The position numbers were made by a program, and so were the translations under genes. Under the pieces are notes generated by a model. The model ran no database searches and was not told where the DNA came from. It was given only the letters and a program-made list of their open reading frames with translations. Source: Trinickia violacea (GTDB lineage Bacteria; Pseudomonadota; Gammaproteobacteria; Burkholderiales; Burkholderiaceae). Taken from it: 64,000 bases of DNA. Below are positions 37,604 to 46,592 of the stretch, one piece after another. The DNA is taken from positions 558,001 to 622,000 of the forward strand of contig NZ_CP040077.1 of the NCBI RefSeq assembly GCF_005280735.1, in the 5' to 3' direction. Every line of letters begins with the position of its first letter. Positions within the stretch are counted from its first letter, which is position 1.

Positions 37604-38431
37604 TTACTGTCGCGCCAACCTCGCGTTATCCGGCATCGGCAGGTTATAGCTCGTGCGGAACGGATTGATGTCGAGCCCGCCGCGCCGTGTATAGCGCGCG
37701 TACACCGCGAGTTTCACCGGCTGGCATTCGCGCATGATGTCGATGAAGATCCGCTCGACGCATTGTTCGTGAAAGCCCGTGTGGTTGCGGTAAGAAATGA
37801 TGTAGCGCAGGAGCCCCGCATGATCGATCTGCGGGCCGACGTAATGAATCTGGACGCTGCCCCAATCGGGCTGTCCGGTTACCGGGCAGTTGGATTTCAG
37901 CAGGTTCGAAAACAGCGTTTCCTCGACCGGGGCTTCGTCCAGCGCGGCCTTCAGCAAGGCCGGATCGGGATGGTAGACATCGGCATCGAGATCGAGCCGA
38001 TCGAGCGACAAGCCCTCGAATTCCTCGATCTTGAGCTTCGCGAACTCCGACGACGGCGTCGCCAGGCGCACCGACACGCTTGCGCCGCACGCCGCCGAGA
38101 CATCACGCTTGAGCATCTCGCGCAGCGCATCGAGCGACTCGACTTGCGTCTGGGCAAACGAGCCGAGATACAGCTTGAACGACTTCGACTCGACGATGTT
38201 CGGCGACTCGGCCGGCACATAGAACGTCGCGATCGCGATCTGTGGCTTGCCGCGCGGATTCAGCCACGAGAGCTCGTACGCGTTCCAGATATCGGTGCCG
38301 AAGAACGGCAGTTGCGCGCCGATGCCGATCGTCTCGCGCGCCTTGTTGCGCGGAATCGGAAAGAGCAGCGACGGGTCGTACTGCTCGGTGTACGCGGCGG
38401 GTTTGCCGAGAGGGGATTGTTCGGGTGTCAT
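37604..38431 (-). CDS. queF: NADPH-dependent 7-cyano-7-deazaguanine (preQ0) reductase
   Basis: Reduces preQ0 to preQ1 in queuosine tRNA modification. At 275 residues it is the long, bimodular QueF form seen in E. coli. The N-terminal half has PNIVESKSFKLYLGSFAQTQ; the C-terminal half has the catalytic Cys in LLKSNCPVTGQPDWGSVQ and the NADPH region SYRNHTGFHEQCVERIF. The ATG at 38431 overlaps the stop of the 5'-nucleotidase by the ATGA arrangement, so translation is coupled. No preQ1 riboswitch-like element was found upstream. Confidence 0.96.
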   Translation of the reverse strand: MTPEQSPLGKPAAYTEQYDPSLLFPIPRNKARETIGIGAQLPFFGTDIWNAYELSWLNPRGKPQIAIATFYVPAESPNIVESKSFKLYLGSFAQTQVESLDALREMLKRDVSAACGASVSVRLATPSSEFAKLKIEEFEGLSLDRLDLDADVYHPDPALLKAALDEAPVEETLFSNLLKSNCPVTGQPDWGSVQIHYVGPQIDHAGLLRYIISYRNHTGFHEQCVERIFIDIMRECQPVKLAVYARYTRRGGLDINPFRTSYNLPMPDNARLARQ

Positions 38432-39333
38432 GATCCGTTCACGATGCCGCTCACCACGTGGCCGGTCGCCGTGACGACGCGGGCCGATTCGCAGTGGCGA
38501 ATTTGATCGTCGAAGAAGAAATCGGGCTCGAACTCGCGCAGGAATGCGCCCTTGTCGAGTCCGCCGAGGAACATCGCTTCGTCGATTTCGATGTTCCAGG
38601 CCATCAAAGTACGGATCGCGCGCTCGTGCGCGGGCGCCGAGCGCGCGGTGACGAGCACCGTGCGAATGCGCGGCCGCACGCCGCCGTCCGCGAGCTTTTG
38701 CAGCTTGTGCAGCGCTTCGAGCAGCGGTTTTAAAGGACCGTCGGCGAGCGGCAGGTCCTTGTTGTCGAGCTCGTGGCTCACGAACGCCTCGACGCCGTTC
38801 GCCTGAAAGACGCGCTCGGCTTCGTCGGAGAACAGCACGGCGTCGCCGTCGAACGCGATGCGGATCTCGTCCGGATAGGTGCTCGCCATGCGCGCCGATT
38901 CCGGCAACACGCGCGCGGCGGGAAAACCGGCGGCGAGCGCGTCGCGCACGTCGTCCTGATTCGCCGACAAAAACAGCGACGCGTTCAGCGCATTCAGATA
39001 CCCAAACGGCGCGCGTCCGCGCGTGAAGACGCCGCGCTCGATCGCGAGCCCATGCTCGGCGCACGAGCGAAACGCGCGCAGGCCGCTGATCGGATCGCTG
39101 CGCGACAGCAGCACGACCTCGACGCGATGATGCTCGCCGACATTGAGCGCGAGCAGCTTGCGGATCAGCGCGAACGCGACGCCGGGCTTCGCGGCGACGT
39201 TCAGCCGCGAGCGCTGCAGCGTCTCGTAAGCCTTCAAGTCGCCCTCTTCGAAGACGCGGTTTTCCTCCTCGAAGTCGAACAGCGCTCGCGACGAGATCGC
39301 CACAACCAGCTTGTCATCGAGCGAAAAAGGCAT
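38428..39333 (-). CDS. 5'-nucleotidase, cytosolic NT5C1-like family
   Basis: A 301-residue protein of the 5-nucleotidase family related to animal cytosolic 5'-nucleotidase I, predicted to dephosphorylate nucleoside monophosphates. Recognisable parts are LVVAISSRALFDFEEENRVF at the N-terminus, VEVVLLSRSDPISGLR, IRIAFDGDAVLFSDEAE with a HAD-like acidic pair, and DFFFDDQIRHCE at the C-terminus. It overlaps queF by four bases and follows ilvA by 18 bases on the same strand. Substrate preference is unknown. Confidence 0.85.
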   Translation of the reverse strand: MPFSLDDKLVVAISSRALFDFEEENRVFEEGDLKAYETLQRSRLNVAAKPGVAFALIRKLLALNVGEHHRVEVVLLSRSDPISGLRAFRSCAEHGLAIERGVFTRGRAPFGYLNALNASLFLSANQDDVRDALAAGFPAARVLPESARMASTYPDEIRIAFDGDAVLFSDEAERVFQANGVEAFVSHELDNKDLPLADGPLKPLLEALHKLQKLADGGVRPRIRTVLVTARSAPAHERAIRTLMAWNIEIDEAMFLGGLDKGAFLREFEPDFFFDDQIRHCESARVVTATGHVVSGIVNGS

Positions 39334-39351
39334 GCGCGTGCTCCTGCCGGC

Positions 39352-40875
39352 TCACGCCAGGAACAGGCGATAGACCGGATTCTGGCTCTCGTCCCAATAC
39401 GGATAGCCGAGCGTCGACAGGAACTCTTCGAATTCGGCGTTCTCCGCTTCGGGCACCTGGATGCCGACGAGGATCGAGCTGTAGTCCGCGCCCTGGTTCC
39501 GGTAGTGGAAGAGGCTGATGTTCCAGTCCGGCGCCATCGACGACAGGAACTTCATCAGCGCGCCCGGCCGCTCGGGAAATTCGAAGCGGAACAGGCGCTC
39601 GTCGTGCGCGAGCGGCGAGTGGCCGCCGACCATGTAGCGGATGTGCTGCTTCGAGAGTTCGTCGTTGGTGAGGTCGACGGCGGGGAAGCCATGCGCCTGG
39701 AAATTCTCCGCGAGCGCATCGGATTCGCCGCGGCGCTTGATTTGCACGCCGACGAAGATATGGGCCGAGCGCGCATCGGCGATCCGGTAGTTGAACTCGG
39801 TGACGCTGCGCTCTCCGACCAGTTCGCAGAAGCGCTTGAAGCTGCCGCGCTCCTCGGGGATCGTCACCGCGAACACCGCTTCGCGCGCCTCGCCGACTTC
39901 GGCGCGTTCGGCGACGAAGCGCATGCGGTCGAAGTTCATGTTCGCGCCGGAGGTGATCGCGATCAGCGTCTCGTTCTCGATGCCTTCGCGCTCCGCATAT
40001 AGCTTCGCGCCCGCGACGGACAGCGCGCCCGACGGTTCCAGCACGCTGCGTGTATCGAGGAAGACGTCCTTGATCGCGGCGCACAGCGCGTCGGTGTTCA
40101 CGGTCAACACTTCATCGAGATATTCGCGGCACAGGCGGAACGTCTCCTCGCCCACGAGCTTCACCGCGGTGCCGTCGGCAAAGAGGCCGACTTCGGCGAG
40201 CGTCACGCGCTCGCCGGCCTTGATCGACTGCGCCATCGCGCACGAATCGTCGGACTGCACGCCGATGACCTTGATCTCAGGACGCACCGCTTTCACATAG
40301 GCCGCGACACCCGCAGCGAGCCCGCCGCCGCCGATCGGCACGAAGATCGCGTGGATCGGCGCCTGGTGCTGGCTCAGAATTTCCATCGCGGCCGTGCCTT
40401 GGCCCGCGATCACGTACGGATCGTCGAACGGATGCACGAACGTCATGCCGCGCTCTTCTTGAAGCTTGACGGCGTGGGCGTAGGCGTCGCTATACGATTC
40501 GCCCGCCTGCACGACCTCGACGGTCGGCCCGCCGTGGGCGCGCACCGCATCGACCTTGACCTGCGGCGTCGTCACCGGCACCACGATGACCGCCTTGACG
40601 CCCATCTTCGCCGCCGAATACGCGACGCCTTGCGCATGATTGCCCGCCGACGCCGTGATCACCCCGCGCGCGAGCGCCTCGGCCGGAATGTGCGCCATCT
40701 TGTTGTACGCGCCGCGCAGCTTGAACGAGAAGACGGGCTGGTTGTCTTCGCGCTTCAGATACACACGGTTCTTCAGCCGGGCGGACAGGTTGCTGGCGGG
40801 CTCGAGCTCGGTTTCGCGGGCGACGTCGTAGACGCGCGCCGTGAGGATCTTCTTCAGGTAGTCGTGTGGGGCCAT
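39352..40875 (-). CDS. ilvA: Threonine ammonia-lyase, biosynthetic
   Basis: Converts threonine to 2-oxobutyrate, the first committed step to isoleucine. The 507-residue protein has a PLP domain with the Schiff-base lysine in VFSFKLRGAYN and the glycine loop IGGGGLAAG. Two C-terminal ACT-like Thr_dehydrat_C domains (about 330-410 and 425-507) mediate feedback control. The ATG at 40875 gives the standard start APHDYLKKILTARVYDVA; a TTG eleven codons upstream is less likely. No convincing ribosome site is visible. Confidence 0.95.
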   Translation of the reverse strand: MAPHDYLKKILTARVYDVARETELEPASNLSARLKNRVYLKREDNQPVFSFKLRGAYNKMAHIPAEALARGVITASAGNHAQGVAYSAAKMGVKAVIVVPVTTPQVKVDAVRAHGGPTVEVVQAGESYSDAYAHAVKLQEERGMTFVHPFDDPYVIAGQGTAAMEILSQHQAPIHAIFVPIGGGGLAAGVAAYVKAVRPEIKVIGVQSDDSCAMAQSIKAGERVTLAEVGLFADGTAVKLVGEETFRLCREYLDEVLTVNTDALCAAIKDVFLDTRSVLEPSGALSVAGAKLYAEREGIENETLIAITSGANMNFDRMRFVAERAEVGEAREAVFAVTIPEERGSFKRFCELVGERSVTEFNYRIADARSAHIFVGVQIKRRGESDALAENFQAHGFPAVDLTNDELSKQHIRYMVGGHSPLAHDERLFRFEFPERPGALMKFLSSMAPDWNISLFHYRNQGADYSSILVGIQVPEAENAEFEEFLSTLGYPYWDESQNPVYRLFLA

Positions 40876-41059
40876 GGGGGGATGCGCGATGCGCTCGGCA
40901 GTACGCAAGAATCAAAGAGGAAAAGATCAATGATAGCGCCAACGGCTTCGATTCCGGCCGGTACGGCCACTTGAGTTCGGGCCGGTACGCGTATTTTGCC
41001 AACCGTCCGTTCGGTAAATTTTTGTGCGGAAAATTCGCCTCCTAACGCGGCTTTCGATC

Positions 41060-41079
41060 GCCGAAACGTCCGTTTCGGC
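41060..41079. promoter_or_regulatory. Perfect palindromic operator-like site
   Basis: GCCGAAACGTCCGTTTCGGC has nine-base perfect arms around TC. A related element, ACCGTCCGTTCGGT, lies about 60 bases upstream at 41002-41015. Both look like sites for a dimeric TetR- or LacI-like protein, but the regulator is not identifiable. Confidence 0.4.
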
Positions 41080-41146
41080 AGATTTCCAGCGTCAACGCGT
41101 ATCGAGATCATGGGGTAGAATTCCGTTTTGAAACAAGGATCGAAAG

Positions 41147-41251
41147 ATGCACTGGCAGCCTCGGACCGCCCATTTGATGCCGATTTCGCGCGACGCATGT
41201 CCCGCGGCGCAGCGGCACGTCCGATGCGCACGATCGTGTAGCTGCATCTGA
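41147..41251 (+). CDS. Possible 34-residue leader peptide
   Basis: A short frame begins MHWQPRTAHLMPISRD and ends in a Cys/Arg-rich tail (RCARSCSCI). AAGGATCG sits a few bases before the ATG, and TAGAAT (41116-41121) would place a transcript start about 20 bases upstream, a compact promoter-SD-ATG arrangement. It precedes the oxidoreductase by 177 bases. No homologue is known to me, and a frame this short can arise by chance. Confidence 0.25.
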   Translation: MHWQPRTAHLMPISRDACPAAQRHVRCARSCSCI

Positions 41252-41428
41252 TTCGCGAAGGCCCGCGCTCGCGCTTTGTCCGCATTGTCCGCTTCGTCAT
41301 TCGGACTCGCGCTCGAGCCGCGGTTTGCGCTTCGCCCTCATAGAAGAATCCCTAGAATTGCGCCCCATGCGCATGCCGTCCCGGTGCTCGTAAATGAGCG
41401 ACGCGGCGGCAAATAGAGTCGTCCGACC

Positions 41429-44400
41429 ATGAACGCACCTCAAGTTTTCGATCCGCACGGCGCCGCCGCCGCTCTGGCCGCCGAACCCGAACCGCGCTTG
41501 CGCGAAATCCCGTACAACTACACGTCGTTTTCCGACCGTGAAATCGTCATCCGCCTGCTGGGCGACGACGCTTGGGCCGTGCTCGACGAATTGCGCGCCG
41601 AACGCCGTACCGGCCGCTCGGCGCGGATGCTGTACGAAGTGCTCGGCGATATCTGGGTCGTGCGCCGCAATCCGTATCTGCAGGACGACCTCCTCGACAA
41701 TCCGAAGCGCCGCGCGCTGTTGATCGAAGCGCTGAACCACCGCTTGAACGAGATCGAGAAGCGCCGCCGCGCCGATTTGTCGGAGCATCGGGAGGATGCT
41801 GGCGGCGTCGAGCGTGCTGCGCGCGTCGAGACGCTCGTGATCGCGGCGCGCCGCGCAGTCGAAGCGTTCGCGGCCGAATTCGACGCCTCCGCCGAACTGC
41901 GCCGCCGCGCGACCAAAGTGCTCGGCCGCTGCACGCAGAAGGACAACATCCGCTTCGACGGCCTCTCGCGCGTGTCCCACGTGACCGATGCGACCGACTG
42001 GCGCGTCGAATACCCGTTCGTCGTGCTGACGCCCGATACCGAAGCCGAGATCGCCGGCCTCATAAAGGCGTGCTTCGAGCTCGGTCTCACGGTGATTCCG
42101 CGCGGGGGCGGCACGGGCTACACGGGCGGCGCGGTGCCGCTCACGCCGTTCTCGGCCGTCATCAACACCGAAAAGCTCGAACAGCTCGGCGCCGTCGAAT
42201 TGACGGAGCTGCCGGGCGTCGCGCGCAAGGTGCCGACGATCTTCTCCGGCGCGGGCGTCGTCACGCGCCGCGTGACCGAAGCGGCCGAAGCCGCGGGCTA
42301 CGTGTTCGCGGTCGATCCGACTTCGCTCGACGCCTCGTGCATCGGCGGCAACGTCGCGATGAACGCGGGCGGCAAGAAGGCCGTGCTGTGGGGCACGGCG
42401 CTCGACAACCTCGCGTGGTGGCGGATGGTCGACCCGCAAGGCAACTGGCTCGAAGTCACGCGGCTCGATCACAACCTCGGCAAGATCCACGACATTCCGG
42501 TCGCGCGCTTCGAACTGAAGTGGTTCGACGGCGAGCACGCGCCCGGCGAAAAGCTGTTGCGCTCCGAAACGCTCGAGATCGAAGGCAAGCGCTTCCGCAA
42601 GGAAGGGCTCGGCAAGGACGTCACCGATAAATTCCTCGCGGGCCTGCCCGGCGTGCAGAAGGAAGGCTGCGACGGGCTCATCACGTCCGCGCGCTGGGTG
42701 CTGCACAAGATGCCCGCGCACACGCGCACCGTCTGCCTCGAATTCTTCGGCCAGGCGCGCGAAGCGATTCCGAGCATTGTCGAAATCAAAGACTATCTGT
42801 TCGAAACGTCGAAAGCGGGCGGCGCGATTCTCGCGGGCCTCGAGCACCTCGACGAGCGTTATCTGCGCGCGGTCGGCTATGCGACGAAGAGCAAGCGCAA
42901 CGCGTTTCCGAAGATGGTGCTGATCGGCGACATCGTCGGCGACGACGCCGATGCCGTGGCTACCGCCACGTCCGAAGTCGTGCGCATGGCGAACGGCAAG
43001 AGCGGTGAAGGCTTCGTCGCGGTGAGCGCCGAAGCGCGCAAGCGCTTCTGGCTCGACCGCAGCCGCACCGCTGCGATCGCGAAGCACACGAACGCGTTCA
43101 AGATCAACGAAGACGTCGTGATCCCGCTCAACCGGATGGGCGAGTACACCGACGGCATCGAGCGCATCAACATCGAGCTGTCGATCAAGAACAAGCTGCA
43201 GCTCGTCGACGCGCTGCAAGCGTTCTTCAAGAGCGGCAAGCTGCCGCTCGGCAAGAGCGACGACGCGAACGAAATTCCGAGCGCGGAGTTGCTTGAAGAT
43301 CGCGTGCAGCACGCGCTCGAGCTGCTGCAGCGCGTGAAGGTGCGCTGGGAGTTTCTGCGCGACCACCTCGACATGCCGCTCGCCGAAGCCCAGCATCACC
43401 TCGTGCGGCTCGGCTACGAAGCGCTCGCGGAGAAATTCGCGGACCGCGTCGACGCCCAGCCCGGCGCCACCGTCTTCCACGTGGCCCAGGACCGCACGGT
43501 GCGCGTGTCGTGGAAGCAGGAGATCCGCGCGGAGCTGCGCCAGATCTTCAATGGCGGCGAGTTCAAGCCGATCCTCGAGGAAGCGCAGGCCGTCCACAAG
43601 CAAGTGCTGCGCGGCCGTGTGTTCGTCGCGCTGCACATGCACGCGGGTGACGGCAACGTCCACACGAACATCCCGGTCAACTCCGACAACTACGAGATGC
43701 TGCAGGACGCCCATAAGGCCGTCGCGCGCATCATGAAGCTCGCGCGCTCGCTCGACGGCGTGATTTCCGGCGAGCACGGCATCGGCATCACGAAGCTCGA
43801 GTTCCTGACCGACGCCGAGATCGGCGAATTCCGCGAGTACAAGAAGCGCGTCGACCCGGAAGGGCGCTTCAACAAGGGCAAGCTGCTCGAAGGCGCGGAC
43901 CTGCGCAACGCCTACACGCCGAGCTTCGGCCTCATGGGCTACGAGTCGCTGATCATGCAGCAGTCCGACATCGGCGCGATCGCCGATTCGGTGAAGGACT
44001 GCCTGCGCTGCGGCAAGTGCAAGCCGGTGTGCGCGACGCACGTGCCGCGCGCGAACCTGCTCTACAGCCCGCGCAACAAGATCCTGGCCACGTCGCTGTT
44101 GATCGAGGCGTTCCTGTACGAAGAGCAGACGCGCCGCGGCGTGTCGATCAAGCACTGGGACGAGTTCAACGACGTCGCCGACCACTGCACGGTCTGCCAC
44201 AAGTGCGCGACGCCGTGCCCGGTCAAGATCGACTTCGGCGACGTGACCATGAACATGCGCAACCTGCTGCGCAAGATGGGCAAGAAGAAGTTCAACCCGG
44301 GCTCGGCCGCGGGCATGTTCTTCCTGAACGCGACCAATCCGCAGACGATCAACCTCGCCCGCACGGCGATGATGGGCGTCGGCTACAAGGCGCAGCGCCT

Positions 44401-45499
44401 CGCCAACGACATGCTCAAGAAGGTCGCGAAGAAGCAGACCGCGCACCCGCCCGCGACTGTCGGCAAGCCGCCCGTCGTCGAGCAGGTGATCCACTTCGTC
44501 AACAAGAAGATGCCGGGCAACCTGCCGAAGAAGACGGCGCGCGCGCTGCTCGACATCGAGGACAACAAGATCGTGCCGATCATCCGCAACCCGAAGACGA
44601 CGACCGTCGACTCGGAAGCGGTGTTCTACTTCCCGGGCTGCGGCTCCGAGCGGCTGTTCTCGCAGGTCGGGCTCGCGACCCAGGCGATGCTGTGGGAGGC
44701 CGGCGTGCAGACGGTCTTGCCGCCGGGCTACCTGTGCTGCGGCTATCCGCAGCGCGGCGCGGGGCAGTACGACAAGGCCGAGAAGATCGTGACGGACAAT
44801 CGCGTGCTGTTCCACCGCGTCGCGAACACGCTGAACTATCTCGACATCAAGACGGTGGTCGTGTCTTGCGGCACGTGCTATGACCAGCTCGCCGGATACG
44901 AATTCGAGAAGATCTTCCCGGGCTGCCGGATCATCGACATCCACGAATTCCTGCTGGAAAAGGGCATCAAGCTCGACGGCGTGACGGGCACGCGCTACAT
45001 GTACCACGACCCGTGCCACACGCCGATCAAGACGATGGACCCGGTGAAGCTCGTCAACGAGCTGATGGGCGCCGAGAAGGACGGCTACAAGATCGCGAAG
45101 AACGAGCGCTGCTGCGGCGAGTCGGGCACGCTCGCGGTGACGCGTCCGGACGTGTCGACGCAGGTGCGCTTCCGCAAGGAAGAGGAAATCAGGAAGGGTG
45201 CGGCGAAGCTGCGCGCGATTCCGGTGGTGGCGGGCGGCGCCTCCGAAGCGGCGCCGAATGGCGCGGCAAATGGGGCGGCAAGCGGTACGGCCGCCTCGGC
45301 GGCCAACGGCGCGCCCGACGTCAAGATCCTGACGAGCTGCCCGTCGTGCCTGCAAGGTCTCTCGCGCTACAACGAGGACGCGAACATCGAAGCCGACTAC
45401 ATCGTCGTCGAAATCGCGCGCCACCTGCTCGGGGAAGACTGGATGGCCGACTACGTGCAGCGCGCGAACAATGGCGGGATCGAGCGAGTGCTGGTCTAA
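41429..45499 (+). CDS. Fused FAD-linked oxidase and Fe-S (CCG-domain) oxidoreductase
   Basis: A 1356-residue membrane-associated or cytoplasmic dehydrogenase, in effect GlcD and GlcF in one chain, predicted to oxidise a 2-hydroxyacid such as lactate. Order: N-terminal DUF3683-like domain (about 20-170), FAD-binding domain (VIPRGGGTGYTGGAVPLTPF near 225), FAD-oxidase C-terminal domain (HMHAGDGNVHTN near 735; SGEHGIGITK near 778), two 4Fe-4S clusters (CLRCGKCKPVC near 856, CTVCHKCATPCP near 920), and two CCG domains (YFPGCGSE with CCGYPQ; YHDPCHTP with CCGESG). A low-complexity Ala/Gly/Asn stretch at about 1267-1292 interrupts the second CCG domain. Substrate unproven. Confidence 0.92.
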   Translation: MNAPQVFDPHGAAAALAAEPEPRLREIPYNYTSFSDREIVIRLLGDDAWAVLDELRAERRTGRSARMLYEVLGDIWVVRRNPYLQDDLLDNPKRRALLIEALNHRLNEIEKRRRADLSEHREDAGGVERAARVETLVIAARRAVEAFAAEFDASAELRRRATKVLGRCTQKDNIRFDGLSRVSHVTDATDWRVEYPFVVLTPDTEAEIAGLIKACFELGLTVIPRGGGTGYTGGAVPLTPFSAVINTEKLEQLGAVELTELPGVARKVPTIFSGAGVVTRRVTEAAEAAGYVFAVDPTSLDASCIGGNVAMNAGGKKAVLWGTALDNLAWWRMVDPQGNWLEVTRLDHNLGKIHDIPVARFELKWFDGEHAPGEKLLRSETLEIEGKRFRKEGLGKDVTDKFLAGLPGVQKEGCDGLITSARWVLHKMPAHTRTVCLEFFGQAREAIPSIVEIKDYLFETSKAGGAILAGLEHLDERYLRAVGYATKSKRNAFPKMVLIGDIVGDDADAVATATSEVVRMANGKSGEGFVAVSAEARKRFWLDRSRTAAIAKHTNAFKINEDVVIPLNRMGEYTDGIERINIELSIKNKLQLVDALQAFFKSGKLPLGKSDDANEIPSAELLEDRVQHALELLQRVKVRWEFLRDHLDMPLAEAQHHLVRLGYEALAEKFADRVDAQPGATVFHVAQDRTVRVSWKQEIRAELRQIFNGGEFKPILEEAQAVHKQVLRGRVFVALHMHAGDGNVHTNIPVNSDNYEMLQDAHKAVARIMKLARSLDGVISGEHGIGITKLEFLTDAEIGEFREYKKRVDPEGRFNKGKLLEGADLRNAYTPSFGLMGYESLIMQQSDIGAIADSVKDCLRCGKCKPVCATHVPRANLLYSPRNKILATSLLIEAFLYEEQTRRGVSIKHWDEFNDVADHCTVCHKCATPCPVKIDFGDVTMNMRNLLRKMGKKKFNPGSAAGMFFLNATNPQTINLARTAMMGVGYKAQRLANDMLKKVAKKQTAHPPATVGKPPVVEQVIHFVNKKMPGNLPKKTARALLDIEDNKIVPIIRNPKTTTVDSEAVFYFPGCGSERLFSQVGLATQAMLWEAGVQTVLPPGYLCCGYPQRGAGQYDKAEKIVTDNRVLFHRVANTLNYLDIKTVVVSCGTCYDQLAGYEFEKIFPGCRIIDIHEFLLEKGIKLDGVTGTRYMYHDPCHTPIKTMDPVKLVNELMGAEKDGYKIAKNERCCGESGTLAVTRPDVSTQVRFRKEEEIRKGAAKLRAIPVVAGGASEAAPNGAANGAASGTAASAANGAPDVKILTSCPSCLQGLSRYNEDANIEADYIVVEIARHLLGEDWMADYVQRANNGGIERVLV

Positions 45500-45531
45500 T
45501 ACCGGCACTTATATTCCGCTAGGGGCCGACG

Positions 45532-45960
45532 ATGGAATGCGTTTTCTGCCGTGAAGAAGGGGGCGCCGTGCTCTGGCAGGACGACGCGATGCGCGTCGTC
45601 CTCGCCGACGAACACGATTACCCGGGCTTTTGCCGGGTGATCTGGAACGAGCACGTCGCCGAGTTTTCCGATCTCGACGATTCGGCCCGCGACCGTGTGA
45701 TGCGCGCGGTCAACGCGGTCGAGCGTGCGATTCGGCGCGTGATGCAGCCGGTCAAGGTGAACCTCGCGTGCCTCGGCAACCAGGTGCCGCACGTGCACTG
45801 GCACGTCATCCCGCGCTTCACGAACGACGCGCATTTTCCGTTGCCCGTGTGGGCGCCGCGTCAGCGTACCGTCTCCGAGGCGCTCCTGTCCCAGCGGCGC
45901 GCGCAGGCCACGCTGCTCGCCGAAGCGGTACGCCACGAAATCGAACGCGCTTTTGCTTGA
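45532..45960 (+). CDS. HIT-family hydrolase
   Basis: A 142-residue histidine-triad protein with the active-site motif HVHWHVIPRF near residues 86-95. It starts CVFCREEGG, a Cys-x-x-Cys pair that may bind metal. Family members hydrolyse nucleoside phosphoramidates or dinucleotides. It follows the oxidoreductase by 32 bases and precedes the DUF971 gene on the same strand, so co-transcription is likely. Confidence 0.9.
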   Translation: MECVFCREEGGAVLWQDDAMRVVLADEHDYPGFCRVIWNEHVAEFSDLDDSARDRVMRAVNAVERAIRRVMQPVKVNLACLGNQVPHVHWHVIPRFTNDAHFPLPVWAPRQRTVSEALLSQRRAQATLLAEAVRHEIERAFA

Positions 45961-46050
45961 TCGCCTGGGCTCGATGATGGCCGGCTGCGCCTGTCAGCCG
46001 CGCGCATTCGGCGCTGCGATCGCCACACTCTTTTGCCAGACGAGGTTGCG

Positions 46051-46464
46051 ATGCCCGGACTGACCCCAGCCACGCCGGTGCCGACCGGCGTCGTCGTGCA
46101 CGCCAAATCGCGCGTGCTCGAACTTCAATATGCGGACGGCAAGACCTACCGGGTCCCGTTCGAACTGCTGCGCGTCTTTTCGCCCTCGGCGGAAGTGCGC
46201 GGCCACGGGCCGGGGCAGGAGACGCTGCAGACCGGCAAGCGCGACGTGTCGATCGTGTCGCTCGAGGGCGTCGGCAACTACGCCCTGCAGCCGACTTTCT
46301 CCGACGGCCATTCCACCGGCATCTACTCGTGGGATCTGCTCTACGACTTCGCGATCCGGCAGGATGAACTCTGGCGAGAGTATCTCGACAAACTGGCAGC
46401 GGCGGGCGTTGACCGGGACGCGCCGATGGCCGCATCCGACACCCCGCACGGCCACCGTCACTGA
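46051..46464 (+). CDS. DUF971 (GBBH-like N-terminal domain) protein
   Basis: A 137-residue protein resembling the N-terminal domain of gamma-butyrobetaine hydroxylase, as a stand-alone unit. Diagnostic segments are RVLELQYADGKTYRVPFELL, LRVFSPSAEVRGHG and ALQPTFSDGHSTGIYSWDLL. The stand-alone proteins are linked to Fe-S cluster carriers in some genomes, but this copy has no such context. ATG 46051 with GACGAGG upstream was chosen over a TTG six codons earlier. A CGCCCCC/GGGGGCG hairpin at 46471-46487 follows without a T run. ubiE begins 128 bases later. Confidence 0.85.
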   Translation: MPGLTPATPVPTGVVVHAKSRVLELQYADGKTYRVPFELLRVFSPSAEVRGHGPGQETLQTGKRDVSIVSLEGVGNYALQPTFSDGHSTGIYSWDLLYDFAIRQDELWREYLDKLAAAGVDRDAPMAASDTPHGHRH

Positions 46465-46592
46465 TATGAACGCCCCCTGCGGGGGCGCACCCGTTCGCTT
46501 GGGGCGGCCCGGCGCGAACTGATACGATCCGGCTGACTGCCGCCAAAATCGTGCGGCGCAACAAAATTCAAGATAAATAGAGGACGAGCGCG

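Larger units (their letters stand above)
40876..41428. other. 553-base divergent intergenic region
   Basis: Between ilvA and the FAD/Fe-S oxidoreductase. It holds GCCGGTACG twice (40958-40966 and 40981-40989), two related elements containing CGTCCGTT (41004-41014 and 41067-41078), a TAGAAT box at 41116-41121 and a possible 34-codon frame. I see no conserved gene or RNA beyond these. An isoleucine-leader attenuator for ilvA was looked for and not found. Confidence 0.6.

Noticed and set aside
38432..39360. preQ1 riboswitch for queF
   Set aside because: queF is translationally coupled to the nucleotidase, and no preQ1 aptamer-like pseudoknot was seen in the short gaps upstream.
40876..41060. 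Isoleucine-rich leader peptide and attenuator for ilvA
   Set aside because: No short frame with Ile/Val/Leu runs and no terminator hairpin on the minus strand before ilvA.
41297..45508. A 1403-codon open frame on the minus strand, antisense to the FAD/Fe-S oxidoreductase
   Set aside because: It mirrors the real gene in high-GC codon-shadow fashion, is rich in Arg, Ala and His, and has no recognisable domain. The plus-strand protein is clearly conserved.
46471..46487. CGCCCCC/GGGGGCG hairpin as a terminator after the DUF971 gene
   Set aside because: A perfect seven-pair stem, but no T run on either strand; kept only as a remark under that gene.
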